Source: Nocardioides daejeonensis
Lineage (GTDB): Bacteria; Actinomycetota; Actinomycetes; Propionibacteriales; Nocardioidaceae
DNA length: 64,000 nt
Assembly: GCF_003194585.1 (NCBI RefSeq)
Contig: NZ_QHKZ01000002.1
Location: 372,001 to 436,000, forward strand
Direction: 5' to 3'
Made by a program: the position numbers and the translations under genes. Positions 17,867-25,274 of the stretch are shown here, in pieces. Position 1 is the stretch's first letter. Every line of letters begins with the position of its first letter. The notes beneath the pieces are model-generated. The model worked only from the letters and a program-made list of their open reading frames with translations. It searched no databases and was not told the DNA's origin.

Positions 17867-18900
17867 TCGGCCGCCTCGGTCGCCCAGGTCGCCGCCAGGT
17901 GGTCGGCGATCTCCGATCGTAGGGCGCTCTTCGTCGCCTCCGGCGCGAAGGAGGCGTCCACCGCAGCCACCGCAAGCTCGGCAACCCCACTCTCGTCCAG
18001 CTCGAGCAGCTCCGCGGCGATCGCGTACTCGGCGTTGAGGTCGGTGCCGAACATCGGCGGATCGTCGGAGTTGATCGTCACGATCACGCCTGCATCACGG
18101 AAGGCGGTGACCGGATGGCGGTCGAGCGACTCGACGGCCCGCGTCGCGATGTTCGAGGAGGGGCAGACCTCCAACGGGATCCGTTGCTCAGCCAGGTAGT
18201 CCATCAACAGCGGATCCATCGCACTGCTGGTGCCGTGGCCGATCCGTTCGGCGCCCAGCAGACGAACGGCGTCCCACACCGTCTCTGGGCCGGTGGTCTC
18301 CCCCGCGTGCGGCACCGAACGCAGCCCGGCTGCGCGGGCTGCGTCGAAGTGGGGCTGGAACTGTGGGCGCGGCACGCCGATCTCGGGGCCGCCGAGACCG
18401 AACCCCACGAGCGCATCGACCCGATGATCGAGGGCATAGGAGAGGGTCGCGTCCGCTGCGGGCAGCCCGCTCTCCCCCGGGATGTCGTAGATCCACCGCA
18501 GCACGAGCCCGAAGTCACGTTCCGCCCGGACCCGCGCGGATTCGATCGCCTCGGTGTAGGCCTGGATGGGGATGCCCCGGATCACCGACGTGTACGGCGT
18601 GCAGGTGAGCTCCGCGTAGCGCAGGTTCTGGCCCTCCCGCATCTCGCGAGCCACCTCGTAGGTCAGGAGCTCGACGTCCTCCGGGGTGCGGATCAGGTCG
18701 ACGACCGCGAGGTAGACGTCGATGAAGTGTGCGAAGTCCCGGAAGGTGAAGAACGCCTGCAGCTCCTCGGGGTCGCTCGGCACCACGCCTGGGTGGCGCT
18801 CAGCAAGCTCGGCGACGATTCGGGGCGAGGCGGAGCCGACGTGGTGGACGTGCAGCTCCGCCTTGGGCAGGCCGGCAATGAAGGAGGTCAGGTCGCTCAC
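17863..18900 (-). CDS. add: Adenosine deaminase family protein
   Basis: This TIM-barrel metal-dependent deaminase converts adenosine or a related purine to the inosine form. Metal ligands are visible in ELHVHHVGS, in HAGE and in the SDDPPMF motif; the catalytic GHGTS is also present. The first motif reads HVHHVG rather than the classic HVHLDG, so the substrate could differ, for example another adenine nucleoside. The length is 345 residues. A second cistron, the acetyltransferase-like gene, overlaps its stop codon. Confidence 0.87.
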   Translation of the reverse strand: MSDLTSFIAGLPKAELHVHHVGSASPRIVAELAERHPGVVPSDPEELQAFFTFRDFAHFIDVYLAVVDLIRTPEDVELLTYEVAREMREGQNLRYAELTCTPYTSVIRGIPIQAYTEAIESARVRAERDFGLVLRWIYDIPGESGLPAADATLSYALDHRVDALVGFGLGGPEIGVPRPQFQPHFDAARAAGLRSVPHAGETTGPETVWDAVRLLGAERIGHGTSSAMDPLLMDYLAEQRIPLEVCPSSNIATRAVESLDRHPVTAFRDAGVIVTINSDDPPMFGTDLNAEYAIAAELLELDESGVAELAVAAVDASFAPEATKSALRSEIADHLAATWATEAAE

Positions 18901-18939
18901 GGTTGCTCAGTCTGCCACCGACCTCCGCGCGACCGCGTC

Positions 18940-19644
18940 CTACTGCGCCGCGTTGACCGCCTGGACCGTGGCCTCAAGCAACGCCTCGATGGTGTTGGCC
19001 TCCACCTGCTTGCCGTTGACGAAGACGGTCGGCGTGCCGGTGACGCCCCGCTTGGATGCGTCGTCGGTGCCGTTCACCACCCACTGCTGGAACTCCATCC
19101 CGGTGATCGCGTCCCTGACCTCTGCCTCGTCGGCGCCGGCAGCCTGAGCGCGCTCGACGAACCAGTCGTCCGAAGGGATCTCGCCAGCCGGCTGATCGGC
19201 GAAGAGGGCGTCGTGCAGCGCGAGGGCGGCGGAGCCGTCGCCGGCGTCGATCACCGCGCCGAAGGCGTTCATCGCCTTGACGGAGTACTCGTTGAGGAAG
19301 GCCATCGGCCGATAGACGACCAGCGCCTTGCCGTCCTCGGCGAGCGCACGCAACTGCTCGCGCGACGCCTCTTCGAAGTCCTTGCAGTGCGGGCACTGGA
19401 AGTCCTCGAAGATCTCGACCTTCGCCTTGGCCGCGGCCTCGCCGACCCCCAGCCCATAGGTGTCGACCGGCGCGATCGGTGCGGACGCCAGGGTCGAGTT
19501 GGAGTCGCCCGGGGTCTTGCCCTTGTCGCCGGTGGTGTCGCGGTTTGCCTGGATCGCCCAGCCCACCCCGATGACGATGGCGAGGACGACGACGATCACC
19601 CCCGCCACGATGAGGTTGCGGCGGCCCGGGGCTGCGTTGTTCAT
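18940..19644 (-). CDS. Membrane-anchored DsbA-type thioredoxin-fold oxidoreductase
   Basis: One N-terminal helix (residues 11-30) anchors the 234-residue protein. A linker of about 40 residues follows, then a DsbA/thioredoxin_4 domain facing outside. The active site is C84-P-H-C87 in EDFQCPHCKDF, and the cis-Pro loop is GVTGTPTVFVNG. It probably forms or shuffles disulfides in exported proteins. The start ATG overlaps the stop of the MauE-like gene as ATGA. That partner could re-oxidise it. Confidence 0.9.
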   Translation of the reverse strand: MNNAAPGRRNLIVAGVIVVVLAIVIGVGWAIQANRDTTGDKGKTPGDSNSTLASAPIAPVDTYGLGVGEAAAKAKVEIFEDFQCPHCKDFEEASREQLRALAEDGKALVVYRPMAFLNEYSVKAMNAFGAVIDAGDGSAALALHDALFADQPAGEIPSDDWFVERAQAAGADEAEVRDAITGMEFQQWVVNGTDDASKRGVTGTPTVFVNGKQVEANTIEALLEATVQAVNAAQ

Positions 19645-20123
19645 GAGTTCTCCAGTTCCGTGGTGGCCGGGCGGCCACCGAAGACGACGTTGTCGAGCCC
19701 GAACCGCGTAGCCGGTCGCCAGACCAGCCAGGCTGAGGCGACGAGGAGCGCAAGGTCCCGGGCGATGTCCTTGGGATACGCATCGGCGGCGTTCGGGTCG
19801 TAGCCCCCGCCCCCGAAGCAGCCGCAGTCGATCTGCAGACCGCGCTGCCAGGCAGAGGCGATGCCGATCACGAAGGCGAGGAACAGGAGGCCCGACAGCA
19901 CGGACATCCCGCGGACGAGCAGCCCCGCGATCAGGCACAGGCCGATCACCACCTCCACCACCGGAAGCGCATGGCCAACCGTCGGGACGACCGACTCCGG
20001 CAACAGGTCGTAGGCCCGCACGGCCCGCACGCTGGCTGCCGGGTCTGGCAGCTTGGCGGCGCCTGCCACCACCCACACACCACCCGTGATCAGGCGGAGA
20101 ACGGTTCCCACCCACTCGCGCAT
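19641..20123 (-). CDS. MauE/DoxX-like membrane thiol-redox partner
   Basis: This 160-residue protein has four hydrophobic helices. The N-terminal GGVWVVAGAAKLPDP is typical of MauE/DoxX proteins. The Cys pair C100-G-C102 lies in QIDCGCFGGGG. Such proteins support disulfide formation by coupling to quinones or to a DsbA partner. The DsbA-like gene begins within its stop codon. The start is the ATG at 20123, divergent from orn. Confidence 0.85.
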   Translation of the reverse strand: MREWVGTVLRLITGGVWVVAGAAKLPDPAASVRAVRAYDLLPESVVPTVGHALPVVEVVIGLCLIAGLLVRGMSVLSGLLFLAFVIGIASAWQRGLQIDCGCFGGGGYDPNAADAYPKDIARDLALLVASAWLVWRPATRFGLDNVVFGGRPATTELENS

Positions 20124-20188
20124 GCCCTGAGCCTAGGGGTGCAGCCTGAGACGTTCCTGAGTCGGTGGCGACGAGTAGGGTCGACTCC

Positions 20189-20824
20189 GTGAACGACAGA
20201 CTGGTGTGGATCGACTGTGAGATGACCGGGCTCGACCTCGGCGCGGACGCGCTGATCGAGGTGGCCGCCTTGGTGACCGACTTCGAGCTCAACGTACTCG
20301 GCGACGGTGTCGACCTCATCATCAAGCCTCCGGTCGAGGCGCTGGAGCAGATGGGCGACTTCGTCCGTGAGATGCACATCTCCTCGGGGCTCCTCACCGA
20401 GTTGGAGGAGGGCATCACCCTGGCCGAGGCCGAGGAGCAGGTGCTCGCCTACATCCGCACCCACTGCCCCGACGGCTCGCGGCCACCGCTTGCTGGCAAC
20501 ACGGTCGCGACCGACCGCTCGTTCCTTGCCCGCGACATGCCCGAACTCGAGTCGTTCCTCCACTACCGGATCGTGGACGTCTCCTCGATCAAGGAGCTCT
20601 CCCGCCGCTGGTACCCGCGCGCCTACTTCCAGTCGCCCGAGAAGCGCGGCAACCACCGTGCGCTGGCCGACATCCAGGAGAGCATCGAAGAACTGCGCTA
20701 CTACCGCGAGGCCGTCTTCGTGCCGCCTCCGGGGCCCGACTCCGAGACCGCGCGGGCGATCGCCGGAAAGCACGCCGGCTCCGTGACCGGTCTGGGTGAC
20801 CCCGATTCGCCTTCAACCCCCTGA
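20189..20824 (+). CDS. orn: Oligoribonuclease
   Basis: This 3'-5' exoribonuclease degrades the last di- to pentaribonucleotides of RNA decay, including pGpG. The DEDDh residues are in DCEMTGLD, in [15 protein letters not shown] and in [13 protein letters not shown] polar tail of about 30 residues extends past the usual end. The GTG at 20189 gives the standard [13 protein letters not shown] start; another GTG at 20165 would add eight residues. Confidence 0.95.
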   Translation: MNDRLVWIDCEMTGLDLGADALIEVAALVTDFELNVLGDGVDLIIKPPVEALEQMGDFVREMHISSGLLTELEEGITLAEAEEQVLAYIRTHCPDGSRPPLAGNTVATDRSFLARDMPELESFLHYRIVDVSSIKELSRRWYPRAYFQSPEKRGNHRALADIQESIEELRYYREAVFVPPPGPDSETARAIAGKHAGSVTGLGDPDSPSTP

Positions 20825-20870
20825 GTATGGCTACACTCTCCCCGATCGGTTCGCCTCGGCGGCCGGCATG

Positions 20871-20946
20871 GTGGGTATAGCTCAGCTGGTAGAGCGCCGC
20901 GTTGTGGTCGCGGATGTCGCGGGTTCGAGTCCCGTTACTCACCCCA
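20871..20946 (+). tRNA. tRNA-His (anticodon GTG), integration-site tRNA
   Basis: The acceptor GTGGGTA pairs with TACTCAC. The anticodon loop is TTGTGGT and the T-arm is GCGGGTTCGAGTCCCGT. The discriminator is C with an encoded CCA, and a G stands at -1, as expected for histidine tRNA. TACACT at 20832-20837 is a plausible -10 box. A degraded integrase follows within 100 bp, which suggests this gene served as an attachment site. Confidence 0.96.
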
Positions 20947-20955
20947 CGGTGAAGT

Positions 20956-20990
20956 AGCCCCTGATCTGCATCGGAGCAGGTCAGGGGCTC
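20956..20990 (+). terminator. Terminator of tRNA-His
   Basis: AGCCCCTGATCTGC pairs with GCAGGTCAGGGGCT (13 of 14 pairs) across a 6-nt loop. The tail CTTTCGATTTC follows directly. Confidence 0.8.
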
Positions 20991-21041
20991 TTTCGATTTC
21001 GCCACGTCAGCGACGTGTCAACGCGAGCGCGGTAGTTTCAG

Positions 21042-21490
21042 ATGGTGACTGGCGTGCGTTAACGGGTCTCAAGGGCGGCAAGACGTCCTATGCGGTGCTG
21101 TTCCGGCACTGCGGACCGCAGACATCCGAGACGTTCCCCAGCGCGCAGGAGGCCGAGAGGTTCGCGGCGCTGGTCGAGTTGATCGGTGTCAACGAAGCCC
21201 TGGCGCGACTCAACGGCGCCGACTCCCAGCTGGTTACACCGTCGACGAGATCGCCGAGAAGTACTTCGAGTGGAAGAAGCCGGACGTCACCGAGCGGACA
21301 CTGTCTGACTATCAGCGCGACTATGACAACTGGGTCAAGTCCTGGTTGGGCCCCACGACGCCGAGGCCGTCGACGAGATCGACGTGCAGAAGTGGGTCGA
21401 CCACATGAACGGTCGCCTCGACCGGGCCGAGGCCGAGGAGCCGATGCTGGTCAGGCGGATGCGGCGGGTCAGGGACGGGCGGCGGAAGGG
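21042..21490 (+). pseudogene. Degraded tyrosine-type integrase
   Basis: The N-terminal part of an actinobacterial phage/ICE integrase can be read only by switching frames. TGLKGGKTSYAVLFRHCG through ALARLNGADSQ is in one frame. GYTVDEIAEKYFEWKKPDV through NWVKSWLG is in a second. HDAEAVDEIDVQKWVDHMN is in a third. A start (ATG at 21042) is separated from the first block by another frame change and a stop. The catalytic domain with its Arg-His-Tyr residues is absent. At least two frameshifts plus a 3' deletion make it non-functional. It lies directly after tRNA-His and marks a decayed integrated element. Confidence 0.8.
21471..21489 (+). repeat. Left copy of 19-bp direct repeat flanking cargo gene
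   Basis: AGGGACGGGCGGCGGAAGG here matches AGGGACGGGCGACGGAAGG at 22109-22127 with one mismatch. The two copies bracket the single cargo gene and sit at the end of recognisable integrase sequence. Confidence 0.65.
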
Positions 21491-21514
21491 GCGGAGTCTC
21501 ATTTTCCGATGCGC

Positions 21515-22024
21515 TCAGTCAGTGTCTACTCCGGTGCCCCCTGCGGCATCCTCGGGGTCCTCATGACTCTCGGGGCCCTGAGTGGGAGCGGTCGACGGCG
21601 GGACGGGCCCGAGGCCCCCCTCGCCTCGGAAACGCTTAACGAGGCAGGCGGCGGCAGTAGCTCCGAAGACGCCGAGAGCAATCCACTTGCCTCTGCCCAA
21701 TGATCCGTTCGCGGGAGACGTCGCACTGGTGACAACTGCACGCACCGCCGGTGCCGTAGGCAAGATTCCGTTCGGGTTCGCCTCGATGCTCTCCTTGAGA
21801 GCAGCGATGACCTCGTCGTTCCAGGTGAGCCAGGACCACGCTCGGTACGCGCTCCCACCGTACCCGTTGTCCTTATCGACCCACTTCGCAAACTGCTCGC
21901 CGAGCTCGGTGGGCCGCCATGCACCGGGGCCACCCTCGAGGAACCCGTGCTTGTGCAGCAGCGCGTTCATCGCGGCGGCGCCGCGATCGAAGAACGATCC
22001 GAGTTGCGTCGCGCTCATCCCCAT
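21515..22024 (-). CDS. Unrecognised cargo protein with C-terminal hydrophobic helix
   Basis: The product has 169 residues. The N-terminal domain (MSATQLGSFFDRGAAAMNAL to WLTWNDEVIAAL) looks like a helical, possibly DNA-binding or phage-type module: ATQLG, the LGEQFAKWVDKDNGYGG segment and RAWSWLTW resemble domains I recall in phage and island proteins. A hydrophobic helix (WIALGVFGATAAACLV, 114-129) and an acidic, Pro-rich tail follow. A strong GGAGGGGG ribosome site lies 10 nt before the ATG at 22024; an ATG at 22018 is an alternative. Base composition is less GC-rich than the neighbours, which fits transfer. The function is unknown. Confidence 0.65.
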   Translation of the reverse strand: MGMSATQLGSFFDRGAAAMNALLHKHGFLEGGPGAWRPTELGEQFAKWVDKDNGYGGSAYRAWSWLTWNDEVIAALKESIEANPNGILPTAPAVRAVVTSATSPANGSLGRGKWIALGVFGATAAACLVKRFRGEGGLGPVPPSTAPTQGPESHEDPEDAAGGTGVDTD

Positions 22025-22316
22025 ATAGCAAGTTCCCCCTCCGGAATTTGGGCAGCTTCAGTCTATGCCGCCCAGCTTCGGCGACGTGCTCGTCGCGCCA
22101 ACGGGATTAGGGACGGGCGACGGAAGGTTCGTGACGTTGACGTGTCAACAACACGGTTGTTTTCGGGCCGATGCGTGGCGGTGACACCGGTGGGCACGCT
22201 GCGCGAGAGGTTGCCCGCTGTGCACCACCTGAGCGCGAACGGGCAGGGCAGTCGCTCACGACGACACCAAGTGACCGGCGCGTAACATCAACGCTTCCCT
22301 GCTCGTTGGACCGAGC
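22025..22316. other. Gene-free right flank of tRNA-His island
   Basis: I see no coding sequence in this 292-bp stretch. It holds the right copy of the 19-bp direct repeat, a GTTGAC-GT-GTCAAC inverted repeat (22136-22149), and a short AT-richer stretch (ACAACACGGTTGTTTT). The promoter of the lipase gene must lie at its right end. Confidence 0.6.
22109..22127 (+). repeat. Right copy of 19-bp direct repeat flanking cargo gene
   Basis: AGGGACGGGCGACGGAAGG is identical to the left copy at 21471-21489 except for one G/A difference. Confidence 0.65.
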
Positions 22317-23696
22317 ATGGGAGCACAGACACCGTCATTCCGTCGCGCCGTCACGGCCCTCGCCGCTGCGGCACTGACCGTCGCCACGCTCGCGGCGCCG
22401 ACCGTCGCCGACGACCGAACACACGAGCAGGCTGCGGCGGCGCCGACGACCAAGGTCCCAGCACCGCCTCGCGTCAGCGACCCGTTCTACCGGTGGACCA
22501 AGCCGCTGAAGAAGGTCCCCAAGGGAGCTGTGCTGCGCACCCGCACGGTGTCCTACAGCATCCAGGGCCTGGACCTTCCGCTGAAGGCGATCCAGATCCT
22601 CTACCGGACCCGCGACTTCCGCGGACGCGCCGTCGTCAACGCCACGACGGTGGTGCGTCCGCTGTTGCCGACCGGACCGTCGAAGGTGCTCTCCTACCAG
22701 TCGTTCTACGACTCCTTGAACCCCGCCGACCAGCCCTCGACCGCCATCGCCGGAGGCAAGGGCATCGGCCCGATGATCGCCAACATCGAGACGGCGATCT
22801 TCGCCCCGATGCTGCTGGCCGGCTACACGATCAACATCCCCGACACACAGGGCCAGACCGCGGACTTCGCGGCCGGTCCGGAGTATGGCTGGACGACCCT
22901 CGACTCACTCCGCGCGCTGCACCGGGTCCCGGCGACCAAGGTGGGCAAGAACGCCCCGATCGGCCTGCTCGGCTACTCCGGAGGCGCGATCGGCTCGGGC
23001 TGGGCGGCAGAGCTGGCCGCTGGTTACGCCCCGGCGATCGCGAAACGGATCGTCGGCACCGCGATGGGCGGCGTCCTGGTCCACCCCGGCCGCAACCTGC
23101 ACTACATCGACGGCTCGAAGCAGTGGGCGGGCGTGATGGTGATGGCCCTGATCGGGGTGAGCCGTGCCGCAGGGATCGACCTGACGCCGTACCTCAACAA
23201 GCACGGCAAGGCGCTGGTCAGGAAGCTGCAGAAGGCGCCGATCACCAACGTCCTCGGCAAGTACAAGGGCCTGACCTGGCGCAGCATCGCCAAGCCGCGC
23301 TACGACGTCCCGGAGAAGGTCCGGCCCTTCGTGAAGGTGGCCAACTCCTTGATCCTCTCCACCCACGGCACGCCCAGCGCACCGATGTTCATCGGCCAGG
23401 GAACCTACGGCGAGGGCGAGGGCACCCAGGGGACGCGACCCGGAATCGGCAAGGGTGACGGCGTGATGATCGCGGGCGACGTACGCACGATGGCGCGGCG
23501 CTACTGCGCGAAGGGTGCCGACATCCAGTACCGCGAGTACCCGCTCACGCACTTCACGACCGTGCCACTGTGGCTGCCGGAGGCCTATGCCTGGCTGATG
23601 GGCCGCTTCGCCGGTCAGGCTGCCCCCGAGAACTGCGCCTCGATCGCGCCGGGCAACTCGCTCGCCAAGCTCAAGGCGATTCCGGCCCACCGCTGA
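22317..23696 (+). CDS. Secreted lipase (secretory lipase/LIP family)
   Basis: An N-terminal Arg pair and hydrophobic stretch ending in Ala-rich sequence (residues 9-27) form an export signal. The alpha/beta-hydrolase domain carries the nucleophile Ser221 in GLLGYSGGAIGS, and a plausible catalytic His in YPLTHFTTVP near the C-terminus. The 459-residue size fits the secretory lipase family that includes inhA-type mycolyl or triacylglycerol lipases. Substrates cannot be told from sequence. It is the first host-like gene after the tRNA-His island. Confidence 0.87.
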   Translation: MGAQTPSFRRAVTALAAAALTVATLAAPTVADDRTHEQAAAAPTTKVPAPPRVSDPFYRWTKPLKKVPKGAVLRTRTVSYSIQGLDLPLKAIQILYRTRDFRGRAVVNATTVVRPLLPTGPSKVLSYQSFYDSLNPADQPSTAIAGGKGIGPMIANIETAIFAPMLLAGYTINIPDTQGQTADFAAGPEYGWTTLDSLRALHRVPATKVGKNAPIGLLGYSGGAIGSGWAAELAAGYAPAIAKRIVGTAMGGVLVHPGRNLHYIDGSKQWAGVMVMALIGVSRAAGIDLTPYLNKHGKALVRKLQKAPITNVLGKYKGLTWRSIAKPRYDVPEKVRPFVKVANSLILSTHGTPSAPMFIGQGTYGEGEGTQGTRPGIGKGDGVMIAGDVRTMARRYCAKGADIQYREYPLTHFTTVPLWLPEAYAWLMGRFAGQAAPENCASIAPGNSLAKLKAIPAHR

Positions 23697-23717
23697 CTCG
23701 ACGCCTATCGTGGAGTC

Positions 23718-25274
23718 ATGAGCCAGCACCGGCACGACGTCGTGATCGTGGGCGGCGGCCACAACGGCCTGACCGCCGCCGCCCTGCTCAGCCGAGCCGG
23801 CCTCGACGTGCTCCTGCTCGAGCGGCTCGACCACACGGGCGGCGCCGCGGTCTCGGCCCAGGCATTCCCTGGTCTGGCACCCCGCCTGTCCCGCTACTCC
23901 TACCTGGTCTCCTTGATGCCCGAGGCCCTGATGGCCGAGCTCGAGCTCGACGTCCGCCTCGCGTCGCGCTCGGTCGCCTCCTTCACCCCGTGGTCCCGCG
24001 ACGGCCGGCACGGCGGTCTGCTGGTGGAACGGCCCGAGGGGGCTGCCACCGCCGCCTCCTTCCGTGCGTTGACCGGCGACGACGCGGAGTACGCCGCCTG
24101 GCAGCGCTTCTACGCCGAGGTCGGAACGATCGCCGAAGCCGTCGCACCTACCCTGCTCTCGCCGCTTCCGCGGGAGGCAGAGCTCGCCGCCCGCGTTGAC
24201 CCGACACTCTGGGAGGCCCTCGTCCACGCCCCGATCGGGGCGCTCTTGCGTGAGCGTTTCGCCGACGACACGGTGCGCGGCGTCGTAGCGACGGACGGCC
24301 TGATCGGCACCTTCGCCGACCTCGACTCGCCCAGCCTGGTGCAGAACCGTTGCTTCCTCTATCACCTGATCGGCAACGGTACCGGCGAGTGGCGGGTGCC
24401 GGTGGGCGGCATGGGCGCGGTCACCGACGGCCTGGCGCGGGCCGCCGCGCAGGCGGGAGCCACGATCCGGACCGGCGCTCAGGCGCAGCGCATCGTGCCC
24501 GGCGCGGAAGCAGTCGAGGTCGCCTGGCAGGAGGCGGGTCGCACGCACGTCGCACGCGCCCGCCGGCTGTTGAGCGGCGTCGCGCCCTGGACACTCGACC
24601 AGCTCCTCGACTCCCCGGTCCCGTCGTACGCCCCGCCGATCGGCGCGCAGCTGAAGATCAACTTCCTGCTGGACCGCCTCCCCCGGCTGCGCTCAGGGAC
24701 CGATCCCGAGGTCGCCTTCGCCGGCACCCTCCACGTGGCCGAGGACTACTCCCAGCTGCAGCAGGCCCATGCTGACGCAGCAGCTGGGCGCCTCCCCGAC
24801 CCCCTGCCGGGCGAGGTCTACTGCCACTCGCTCTCCGACCGGTCGATCATGGCCGGCCACCCCGGGCACACCCTCACCTACTTCGGCCTGCACACACCGG
24901 CCCCTCTCTTCGAGCGCCCGGGCGCCAAGGAGGAGGCCGTACGCCGCGCCATCGACGCCATCGACGCCCACCTGGCGGAGCCGCTCGACTCCTGTGTGAC
25001 GCGGGATGCCGACGGGACGCCGTGCATCGAGGCGAAGGTGCCGCAGGACCTGGAGCGCGACCTGGCCATGCCTGGCGGCCATATCTTCCATGGTGACCTG
25101 GCGTGGCCCTGGGCCGACGACACCGAGCGGCTGGGCGAACCCGCCGAGCAGTGGGGCGTGACGACGAGCCTGCCCGGCGTCCTGGTATGCGGTTCGGGGG
25201 CCCGGCGCGGCGGCGCGGTCTCAGGACTCGGCGGCCACAACGCCGCTCGGGCGCTGCTCGCCGAGCTCGGCTGA
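23718..25274 (+). CDS. FAD/NAD(P)-dependent oxidoreductase, phytoene-desaturase-like
   Basis: The Rossmann dinucleotide-binding motif is at the start (VVIVGGGHNGLTAAALLSRA, then LLLERLDHTGG). The C-terminal FAD signature is VLVCGSGARRGGAVSGLGG. The layout resembles PYROXD2/CrtI-type flavoproteins. No carotenoid genes are nearby, so phytoene is not implied as a substrate. The length is 518 residues. Its last 54 bp overlap the last 54 bp of the convergent MFS gene, so both C-termini are encoded on the same DNA. Confidence 0.87.
   Translation: MSQHRHDVVIVGGGHNGLTAAALLSRAGLDVLLLERLDHTGGAAVSAQAFPGLAPRLSRYSYLVSLMPEALMAELELDVRLASRSVASFTPWSRDGRHGGLLVERPEGAATAASFRALTGDDAEYAAWQRFYAEVGTIAEAVAPTLLSPLPREAELAARVDPTLWEALVHAPIGALLRERFADDTVRGVVATDGLIGTFADLDSPSLVQNRCFLYHLIGNGTGEWRVPVGGMGAVTDGLARAAAQAGATIRTGAQAQRIVPGAEAVEVAWQEAGRTHVARARRLLSGVAPWTLDQLLDSPVPSYAPPIGAQLKINFLLDRLPRLRSGTDPEVAFAGTLHVAEDYSQLQQAHADAAAGRLPDPLPGEVYCHSLSDRSIMAGHPGHTLTYFGLHTPAPLFERPGAKEEAVRRAIDAIDAHLAEPLDSCVTRDADGTPCIEAKVPQDLERDLAMPGGHIFHGDLAWPWADDTERLGEPAEQWGVTTSLPGVLVCGSGARRGGAVSGLGGHNAARALLAELG

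Noticed and set aside
18115..19803. Long open frame on the plus strand opposite adenosine deaminase and the DsbA-like gene
   Set aside because: It is rich in Arg, His, Asp and Val with no family pattern, and lies wholly opposite well-supported genes. Long antisense frames are normal at this GC content.
21012..22149. GACGTGTCAAC direct repeat (21012-21022 and 22139-22149) as att sites of the island
   Set aside because: An 11-bp match over this distance is expected by chance fairly often, and neither copy matches the 3' end of tRNA-His, where an att core should lie.
20947..22316. Second copy of the tRNA-His 3' end (attR)
   Set aside because: I searched by eye for GGGTTCGAGTCCCGTTACTC downstream and saw none, so element borders cannot be defined from this window.
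22905..24548. Long minus-strand frame across the lipase and FAD oxidoreductase genes
   Set aside because: It crosses two real genes in antisense and shows no motifs, so it is a composition artefact.
23718..25274. Carotenoid biosynthesis gene (phytoene desaturase)
   Set aside because: Only the general FAD amine-oxidase/desaturase fold is supported. No crtB, crtE or lycopene genes are nearby.
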